Shown: piece by piece, positions 1 through 5,600 of the stretch
How the letters are laid out: the number at the start of each line of letters is the position of its first letter
Numbering within the stretch: the first letter of the stretch is position 1
Origin: Coriobacteriia bacterium
GTDB lineage: Bacteria; Actinomycetota; Coriobacteriia; Coriobacteriales; UBA8131
NCBI GenBank assembly: GCA_009779015.1
Contig: WRFC01000044.1
Location: forward strand, 1-6,663
Reading direction: 5' to 3'
Length of the DNA stretch: 6,663 nucleotides
Notes under the pieces: model-generated
The model's database searches: none
Told to the model about the DNA's origin: nothing
The model's input: only the letters and a program-made list of their open reading frames with translations
Made by a program: the position numbers and the translations under genes

Positions 1-770
1 CGGCTGCCAGTGCGACTGTGGCCGCTAACGCCAATGCTGCCGCAGCTGACCCAATTACATATGAGGAGGAGAGCGGGCAGCTACTCACCGAGTTCAGCCC
101 CGAGGTCGACGCCCAGAACATCCGGGCCGCTGAAAAAGAGTTCGCCTTCCTCTCGCGGCAGGTCTTTGCCCAGCGCCGCGTGGCCTTGCTCACAAGCCGC
201 CTGAAAAGCCCAGAAAAGCAGCGCATCGTCGAGGGCTTCCGCCGTGGCCAGATCGATGTCTTGGTCTCAACGACGGTCATCGAGGTCGGCATCGACGTCC
301 CCAACGCCACGGTCATGATCATCCAGGATGCCGACCGCTTTGGGCTCTCGCAGCTCCATCAGCTGCGTGGGCGCGTCGGGCGCGGGCACAAGGATGCCGA
401 GGTCTTTCTCGTCTCGTCCACCAAAGGCGCCGAGGCCAAGCAGCGCCTGCAAAGCCTGGTCGACTGTGACGACGGCTTTCAGCTGGCCGAGGCCGACCTC
501 AGCCTCAGGCGCGAGGGCGATGTGACAGGCTTGCGCCAGCACGGTGCGGGCGCCCTCCAACTCGTCCAGGTGGTACGCGATGCCGAGCTGATCGCCCAGG
601 CCTTGGCCGAGGCCATTCAGGTGATCGACGCCGACCCTGAGCTTCAGCGGCCCGAGCACGCCCTTCTGAACTACGAGCTCGGCCTCTTCTACCCGCCCCC
701 AGCCGATGCTGCCGCACCGCCCGCCGCCGACCCCGCCGACCCCGCCCCCAACCCCGCCGCGCCCGGCTGA
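1..770 (+). CDS. recG: ATP-dependent DNA helicase RecG, C-terminal part (5' end outside window)
   Basis: RecG is a superfamily 2 helicase that remodels stalled replication forks and Holliday junctions in the cytoplasm. Only the second helicase lobe and the C-terminal domain are visible. The frame is open from base 3, so the gene begins upstream of the window. Helicase motif V (VSTTVIEVGIDVP, bases 264-302) and motif VI (QLHQLRGRVGRG, 351-386) are intact, with both arginines of RGRVGR present. The downstream DGFQLAEADLSLRREGDV with RQHG is the RecG C-terminal signature and separates it from PriA or UvrB. Two oddities are an Ala-rich stretch (bases 3-50) before the motif V lobe, and a tail of about 25 residues rich in Pro, Ala and Asp (693-767). 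The usual LLHGRM wording near motif IV-V reads LLTSRL here. It is the first visible gene of the operon with rsmD, 12 bases upstream of it. Confidence 0.95.
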   Translation, partial: AASATVAANANAAAADPITYEEESGQLLTEFSPEVDAQNIRAAEKEFAFLSRQVFAQRRVALLTSRLKSPEKQRIVEGFRRGQIDVLVSTTVIEVGIDVPNATVMIIQDADRFGLSQLHQLRGRVGRGHKDAEVFLVSSTKGAEAKQRLQSLVDCDDGFQLAEADLSLRREGDVTGLRQHGAGALQLVQVVRDAELIAQALAEAIQVIDADPELQRPEHALLNYELGLFYPPPADAAAPPAADPADPAPNPAAPG

Positions 771-774
771 GGAG
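770..774 (+). promoter_or_regulatory. Ribosome binding site of rsmD
   Basis: AGGAG begins on the last base of the recG stop codon and lies 8 bases before the ATG at 783. It supports this start and translation closely linked to the end of recG. Confidence 0.75.
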
Positions 775-782
775 CCCTGACC

Positions 783-1433
783 ATGCGTATCATCGCCGGA
801 GACTATCGCGGCCGCCTGATTTCTGCCCTGCCCGGAAAGACGACGCGGCCGAGCACGGACCGCGTCCGTGAGGCCTGGGCCTCGAGCATCGCAGCGCTGG
901 CAGCGGCCGGCTTTGACGGCCAAAACGTCCTCGACGCCTTTGCCGGCAGCGGCGCCCTTGGCCTTGAGGCGCTCTCGCGCGGTGCCCGCACCGTGGCCCT
1001 GTTCGAGCGCGACCGCCGGGCCTTTGCCACGCTCAGCCAAAACATCGCCCAACTGGGGCTGGCTGGCGACGGCCGCGTTCTAGCCTACCAGGCTGATGTC
1101 TTTTCTCCCCGTGCCCTGCGGCTGCTGGCTGGGCAGGCGCCGTTCAGCCTTGTGTTTTTTGACCCGCCCTACGCTTATGCGCCCGCGCGCCTGGCCGCCC
1201 TGGCCGTCAGCCTCAGCGATGCCCGGCTGTTGGCCGACGGCTGCCTCTTCAGCTACGAGCGCGAGACCGGCGGCCAAGACCGCCTGGACGGCATCTTTGC
1301 TGCCCAGGCCAAGAAACAGGCCGGCAGCAAACAAGGGCCGGCGCCGCCAGAGCCATATCAAAGGCGGCTAGAAATGGTATCCTGCAAACGCTATGGTCGT
1401 ACGACGCTCGAATACTACCGTCTGTGCACGTGA
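783..1433 (+). CDS. rsmD: 16S rRNA (guanine(966)-N2)-methyltransferase RsmD
   Basis: RsmD transfers a methyl group from S-adenosylmethionine to N2 of G966 in 16S rRNA during assembly of the 30S subunit. The 216-residue product is slightly longer than typical family members of roughly 190 residues. It starts with the family opening MRIIAGDYRGR, followed by TRPSTDRVREAW (residues 21-32). The SAM-binding motif I is VLDAFAGSGALGLE (49-62), the acidic end of strand 2 is E75 in FERD, and the catalytic DPPY motif is at 127-130. The C-terminus KRYGRTTLEYYRL (202-214) is the usual ending. A short Lys/Gln/Pro-rich insertion (about 177-192) before that ending explains part of the extra length. The ATG at 783 is chosen because of the SD just upstream and the canonical N-terminus. 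It sits between recG and coaD with short gaps, so co-transcription is expected. Confidence 0.95.
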   Translation: MRIIAGDYRGRLISALPGKTTRPSTDRVREAWASSIAALAAAGFDGQNVLDAFAGSGALGLEALSRGARTVALFERDRRAFATLSQNIAQLGLAGDGRVLAYQADVFSPRALRLLAGQAPFSLVFFDPPYAYAPARLAALAVSLSDARLLADGCLFSYERETGGQDRLDGIFAAQAKKQAGSKQGPAPPEPYQRRLEMVSCKRYGRTTLEYYRLCT

Positions 1434-1439
1434 TCTTGC

Positions 1440-1445
1440 AAGGAG
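1440..1445 (+). promoter_or_regulatory. Ribosome binding site of coaD
   Basis: AAGGAG is a strong Shine-Dalgarno sequence 10 bases before the ATG at 1456, in the 22-base gap after rsmD. The short gap leaves little room for a separate promoter, unless one lies inside rsmD. Confidence 0.75.
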
Positions 1446-1455
1446 ATGAGCCGCA

Positions 1456-1965
1456 ATGCCAAGTGCCATAATACCTGGGACATATGACCCCGTCACCTTT
1501 GGCCACCTCGACGTCATCACCCGGTCGTCCCAGATCTTCGACGAGGTCATCGTCGCGGTCGCGGCCTCGCAGAAAAAGGGCCCGGGGCCGCTCTTCAGCC
1601 TCGCCGAGCGCGTAGACATGGTCCGCGATGCCACGAGCCAGCTGCCCAACGTCCAGATCCGGCCGTTCTCGGGGCTGCTCGTCGACTTTGCGGTCTCGGC
1701 CGGCGCCCGCATCATCGTCAAAGGGCTACGCGCGGTCACCGATTTTGAGTCGGAGTTCCAGCAGGCCTCGCTCAACTACCGCCTCAACTCCGAGCTCGAG
1801 ACGATCTTCGTGATGGCCACGCCCGAGTACATGTACCTCTCGTCCTCGATGGTCAAAGAGGTCGCCTCGCTGGGCGGCCGCATCAGCGCCTGGGTCACGC
1901 CCCTGGTCGAAGAGTCCATGGCCAAACGCCTCCAAGAGCTGGCCGACGCCCCGCCCGACGCCTAG
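1456..1965 (+). CDS. coaD: Phosphopantetheine adenylyltransferase CoaD (PPAT)
   Basis: CoaD joins 4'-phosphopantetheine and ATP to form dephospho-CoA and pyrophosphate, the next-to-last step of coenzyme A synthesis in the cytoplasm. The product has 169 residues, close to the usual 160 or so. The nucleotidyltransferase signature is at the N-terminus: PGTYDPVTFGHLDVI (7-21), containing the TxGH motif with H17. KGLRAVTDFESEFQ (89-102) carries the substrate-binding Lys-Gly-Leu-Arg segment. TPEYMYLSSSMVKE (122-135) is the second nucleotide-binding motif, equivalent to the ISSTxxRE motif, with Lys in place of the usual Arg. The tail after about residue 160 is short and Ala/Pro/Asp-rich. It is the last gene of the visible operon. 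Two hairpins follow from 8 bases after its stop, and a good intrinsic terminator lies about 215 bases downstream. Confidence 0.96.
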   Translation: MPSAIIPGTYDPVTFGHLDVITRSSQIFDEVIVAVAASQKKGPGPLFSLAERVDMVRDATSQLPNVQIRPFSGLLVDFAVSAGARIIVKGLRAVTDFESEFQQASLNYRLNSELETIFVMATPEYMYLSSSMVKEVASLGGRISAWVTPLVEESMAKRLQELADAPPDA

Positions 1966-1972
1966 CCCACGA

Positions 1973-2042
1973 CGCCCCCAGCTGCCGCCTGGGGCGCTAG
2001 GTGTCGGGCTGGGGCGCTGCGCGGCGCGCCTCGGCCCCGATA
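1973..2042 (+). promoter_or_regulatory. Two adjacent GC-rich hairpins after coaD sharing a repeated arm
   Basis: Hairpin 1 pairs 1973-1981 with 1989-1996 (8 bp, one bulged C, 7-base loop). Hairpin 2 pairs 2002-2017 with 2026-2042 (16 bp including three G-U pairs, one bulged C, 8-base loop). The decamer CTGGGGCGCT occurs at 1989-1998 and again at 2009-2018, so the left arm of hairpin 1 could pair with either copy. There is no T-run after either hairpin, so neither is a classical intrinsic terminator. They could protect the coaD mRNA 3' end or act in termination with Rho. Function is inferred only. Confidence 0.4.
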
Positions 2043-2181
2043 CGCTGCCAACGCCGCGCTGCGCGGGTAGCTCCGCCACTCGTGCCACCCAGTAAAGGGC
2101 GGCAAAAGAAGAGGGAGAAGGGCCGCATCTCTGCCGCTGTGTTGGGCGTCGGGGGGCGACGGCGGACAGCGGCGGTAGTGG

Positions 2182-2205
2182 GCGGCAGGCCAGTGCCGCT
2201 TTTTT
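2182..2205 (+). terminator. Intrinsic terminator for the recG-rsmD-coaD operon
   Basis: A perfect 6-bp stem GCGGCA (2182-2187) / TGCCGC (2194-2199) has a 6-base loop and is followed directly by six T (2200-2205). This is the textbook layout of a Rho-independent terminator on the + strand. It lies about 215 bases after the coaD stop with no gene between. Confidence 0.7.
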
Positions 2206-2258
2206 GCGATATTGTGCGACCAGAGCCCCTCTGGTGCCGCTTTTTTGCGATATTGTGC
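2193..2258 (+). repeat. Perfect 25-bp direct repeat pair
   Basis: Copies at 2193-2217 and 2234-2258 are identical over 25 bases. They begin GTGCCGCTTTTTTGCG and end ATATTGTGC. The period is 41 bases. The 16-base spacer plus the first base of copy 2 forms a perfect hairpin. Each copy carries the T6 run that serves a hairpin upstream of it. A shortened look-alike, GCGTATTGTCCAT, occurs at 2318-2330. Confidence 0.9.
2219..2246 (+). terminator. Possible second, tandem + strand terminator
   Basis: ACCAGAG (2219-2225) and CTCTGGT (2229-2235) form a perfect 7-bp stem with a CCC loop. The T6 run at 2241-2246 comes only after a 5-base gap (GCCGC), which is longer than ideal. It may back up the terminator at 2182-2205. 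Confidence 0.45.
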
Positions 2259-2269
2259 ATGGATCGCAC

Positions 2270-2288
2270 AAAAGGCCGTTTTTAGGCC
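2270..2288 (-). terminator. Weak minus-strand terminator-like hairpin
   Basis: Read on the - strand, GGCC, loop TAAAAAC, GGCC is followed by TTTT (2273-2270). The stem is only 4 bp and lies over 300 bases past the surface gene stop, so it is a low-confidence candidate for ending that transcript. Confidence 0.25.
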
Positions 2289-2393
2289 ATGCCGTACCAG
2301 GGCCTGACAAAGCGATGGCGTATTGTCCATTTATTGGGCAGCAGGTGCGGCAAAGCAACCCGCGTAGCGCGAGAACGCATCATCTAGGAGAGC

Positions 2394-2444
2394 ATGGGAT
2401 GGTGCCGCTGCGCGGCCGACGGCAGAGCAGCGGCACCATCCCAT
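2394..2444. repeat. Perfect 18-bp inverted repeat between convergent genes
   Basis: ATGGGATGGTGCCGCTGC (2394-2411) is exactly complementary to 2427-2444, with a 15-base loop. Beyond a 3-base asymmetric gap, GGAG (2387-2390) can also pair with CTCC (2445-2448). There is no T-run on the - strand side. On the + strand a loose ATTCTTTT lies at 2451-2458. It lies about 160 bases past the surface gene stop. Likely roles are a bidirectional transcription block or an mRNA 3'-end stabiliser. It could also be a dispersed palindromic element. Confidence 0.85.
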
Positions 2445-2603
2445 CTCCCTATTCTTTTGCCGCTCTTAAGACATCAACATAAACAGAAGACTCTGTGCGT
2501 GCGTCTATCTCAGACCATGCCTGTGCTGCAGCTTGCCCGCCACCCGTCGCACGCCGCCCGCCCCGCCGCGCCTGCACCGCCGCCCGTCCGGGTACCCCGG
2601 CGC

Positions 2604-5600
2604 TTAGTCCTCTGTGCGGGCTCGGCCCTTCGGCCTCCGAATCATCAAAGCCATCCAAAGCAGTACCAGCCCGATGCCCAATATGCCGCCCGCCAGACCC
2701 CCGGCGGTGGCCGCCAGGTCGCCCGTCACGGGCGTCGTGTTGCCATTACCGCCACCGGCGTTGCCGCCGTTGCCGCCGCCACCGCCGCCGCCGCCGCCTG
2801 TGTCATTGCCTTGGGTGGCCTCTTTGACCGCGCTGGCGTCGCTGACCGTGACTGTGGCCATGGCCGTAAAGACGCCGTCACCGGTTGTGGCCGTGGCCGT
2901 GGCCGTGACCGTGGCCGTGCCCGCCCCGACTGCCGTGACGTTGCCCTCGGCATCGACCGTGGCCACGTCCTCGTTGTCCGACATCCAGGCGACTTCTGGG
3001 CTGCTGGCATCGGCGGGCGAGACCGTGGCCGTCAGGCGGGCCGTGTCACCGACCGTCAAGTCCAGGCTGGCCTGGTCGAGCGTGACGCCATTGACCGCAA
3101 CGCCCATGGACGCAACCGTGACAGCGGCCAGCGCCACCCATCCGCCGTCGCTGCTCGTGGCCAATATCTTGGCCGTGCCTGCGCCGACTGCCGTGACGTT
3201 GCCCTCGGCATCGACCGTGGCCACGTGCGTGTCAGTGCTCGACCACGTGACCTTCTTGTTTGTGGCGTTGGCAGGCCAGAGCGTGGCCGCCAGGACCATC
3301 GTCTGGCCGGCCGTCAGGCTGACAGACTGCTTGTTCATAGTGATGCCCGTGACCGGTACCAGCTTGGGCGCCGGGGCTTGGACGGTGACCGTGCAGGTGG
3401 CCGTAAAGCCACCGTCGGCCGTCGTGGCCGTGATGGTCGCAGACCCGCCTTGCGTGGCCGAGGCGGTCAGCCGCCCGTTGGCATCGACCGCGACCAGGGC
3501 CGGGTTGTCCGACGTCCAGGCGACCGTCTTGTCGGTGGCCTCAGCTGGCGCGACCGTGGCCGCCAGCCGCCCGCTGCCCGCGCTCGCCAGAGCCAGCGTG
3601 CTCTTATTCAGGCTGACCCCGCTGACCGCCACAACCGGCGGGAGAAGGGCGTCGGTTACGGCGAGTGTCAGGGCCGCCGCGTCTGAGCCGGCCGCATTCG
3701 TGGCCGTGACCTCAAACGTCGCAGTGCCCACGGCCGTCGCGCTGCCAAATATGACGCCGGCCGCGCTCAGCCCCAGCCCGTCCGGCAGGGTGCCACTGGT
3801 CAATGCCCAGGTGATCGGGGCGTCGCCGGTAGCCGCGAGCTTCTGGCTATAGGGTGTGCCAACGACGGCGTCGGGCAAGGTGGTTGTCACGATTACGGCC
3901 GCCACCGGCAGCGCAGGCGCCGCAGACACCGTAACCAGGCAGCTGCCGTACTCTCCGCTGTCGTTTGAGGTGGCCGTTACCGTTGTTGTGCCAACAGCCA
4001 GCGCCGTCACGTTGCCGTCCGCGTCTACCGTGGCAACGCCGGGGTCTGAGCTTGACCAGGCCAACGACGGGTCGCTGGCGTTGGCCGGAACGACCTCGGC
4101 CACAAGCGCCTGGCTATCGCCGACTGTCAGTCCGAGGGCCTGGTCGCTCAGCCGCACTTCTGTCACAGGCAGGTATGGCGGGTTTGCGGTCGGCACGATC
4201 TTCACAAACTTGTCAGTGCTGCTGTAGACATAGGGCGCCGTGCTGCTGCCGGGATAGTAAAAAGTGCCGCTCCCGCCCGGGTCGGCGGCCTGGTCGCTTG
4301 CCCACCAGGTATAGCTGTCTGGCGGGGTGAGGGTGATGACGCCGCCATAGCTGGTCAGCAGGTCCGTCTGGCCTTGGGCGACCAGAGTGCCGTCGCCGAC
4401 CCGTACAGCCAGGTTGCCAAAGTCATTGGACGAGATGCCGGTGCTCTCGATTGTCGCCGGCCCGCCCGTGGCCGTCAGCGTACCGCCGTTCACGGCCGCC
4501 ACTTGGCACTGGCCAACCCCGCAGCTGCGCGGGGCCGCGCCGCCCAGAGCGGTCACGCTGCCGCCGTTCACGGTCAGGTTGCCCTGGATGCCAAAGCTAT
4601 GGTCGCTCGAACCGCCGTCGCCGGCCTGCCCGCCGACCGCGTTCAAGCTGCCGCCGTTGACCGTGGTCGTCGTGGCATAGACGCCAAAGCTGTTATCCAA
4701 ACTGGTCCCGCCCTGCAGCCCTAAGCTGCCGTCATTGACCACGAGGCCGAGCACAAAGGCCGCAAAGCTCTGGGTCCGGGCGCCGCCGGCCGTGACCGTC
4801 ACGGTCCCGCCGTCGACCGTTAGGCCGCTGCCCTCAGAACCCAGGGCATAGATGCCGTAGGCGGTATCGGCGGCATAAACGCCGCCTTGGACGTCCAGCG
4901 TCCCGTCACCGCTGATGGTCAGCGCCAGGTTAGAGCCGCTGATGCCGTACGTGTAGCTTGAACCGGGCGAGCCGACGGCCGCGTTGGCGTCATAGGTCGA
5001 CTTCAGGCTGTTGTCGCCTGCGATGTCGATGGTCGCCGCGACCGGGGTGGCGCTCTGGTTGCACCAGACAGTCAGCGCCGCCGGCGCGCTGGTCTGCCAA
5101 GCAAAGCCGGTCAGGTTCAGCGTCGGGCCGCTGGCCGTCCAAGTGCTGCCCTGGCCAGGGCAGACGATGTCCACACCGGGGTCCGCCCGCCCGTTATCGT
5201 TTGTGTCGACATATAAAATACCGTCCACAGGGTCAAATACGAGCCCGTAGTCAGAAAGCTGGTCAGAAGACAGCACGGTGACCGTGCAAGTCGCGGTATG
5301 GGCGCCGTCTTCCGAGGTGGCCGTGACCGTGGCCGTGCCCGGGCCGACCGCATGTATCGGCATCGTCCCGATGGCGTAAGTGCTGATGCCCCCGCCGACC
5401 GTCACCACGCCCTCGTCGCTGCTCGTCCAGGTCAGGTCCTGGTCCGTCGCGTCCGGCGGGTCAAAGGTCACGCTCAAGGTCGAGGCCGAGCCGTCCAGCA
5501 AGAACTTGGCAGGCAGGCTCATCTCGATGCTTTGGACGCTGATGCCGGCCGCCGGGGCCACCAGCTTGACGTATTGGTCCGCGCTGTTGTAGGTGTAAGG

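Larger units (their letters stand above)
1966..2603. other. Structured 638-bp intergenic region between convergent genes
   Basis: No reading frame here looks like a real gene. Candidates run across repeats and overlap coaD or the surface gene, and have biased, low-information translations. It holds, in order, a pair of GC-rich hairpins (1973-2042), a purine-rich tract (about 2092-2122), an intrinsic terminator (2182-2205), a 25-bp direct repeat pair (2193-2258), a weak minus-strand hairpin with a T-run (2270-2288), a short CGCG-TAG-CGCG hairpin (2361-2371) and an 18-bp perfect inverted repeat (2394-2444). The stretch 2445-2603 shows only a weak 5-bp hairpin (2483-2496). I saw no tRNA or rRNA. 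Confidence 0.7.
2841..3905 (-). other. Ig-like stalk: He_PIG-like domain plus Big2 domains 3-5
   Basis: The He_PIG-like domain (911-994) carries VVGTPYSQKLAATG and SGTLPDGLGLSAAGVIFG, the wording typical of that family. Three Big2 domains follow, each opening with V-x-G-[VI]-[ST]-[LM]-[ND] and holding a W-x-S-[DT] strand: AWTSDN (1039-1044), TWSSTD (1130-1135) and AWMSDN (1216-1221). Domains 4 and 5 share VATVDAEGNVTAVGAGTA exactly. The array probably acts as a rigid spacer that lifts the N-terminal modules away from the wall. Confidence 0.85.

Noticed and set aside
267..1052. 261-codon open frame on the - strand
   Set aside because: It is antisense to recG and rsmD, both of which have clear family motifs. 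Its Gly-rich translation matches no family I recognise.
2193..2258. Possible CRISPR array
   Set aside because: There are only two copies of the 25-bp repeat. The 16-base spacer is itself almost entirely a perfect hairpin, and no cas gene is nearby.
2001..2285. 94-codon + strand open frame after coaD
   Set aside because: It runs through two hairpins, the terminator and both 25-bp repeat copies in different frames. The composition is Arg-rich and not protein-like.
1726..2358. - strand open frame spanning the end of coaD and the intergenic repeats
   Set aside because: It overlaps the conserved coaD end and translates the direct repeats in different frames. I see no convincing start region or family.
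2483..2496. ACAGA/TCTGT hairpin as minus-strand terminator of the surface gene
   Set aside because: The stem is only 5 bp and AT-rich, with just three T following it on the - strand. This is too weak to call.
2394..3686. 430-codon open frame on the + strand
   Set aside because: It lies antisense to the surface gene, begins inside the 18-bp inverted repeat, and its translation is an Arg/Gly/His-rich low-information string. It is a by-product of GC-rich codon use in the - strand gene.
2614..3852. 412-codon open frame on the + strand rich in Val, Ala and Pro
   Set aside because: It mirrors the repetitive Thr/Val/Ala codons of the Big2 array on the other strand. There is no recognisable domain, and the - strand frame is clearly the coding one.
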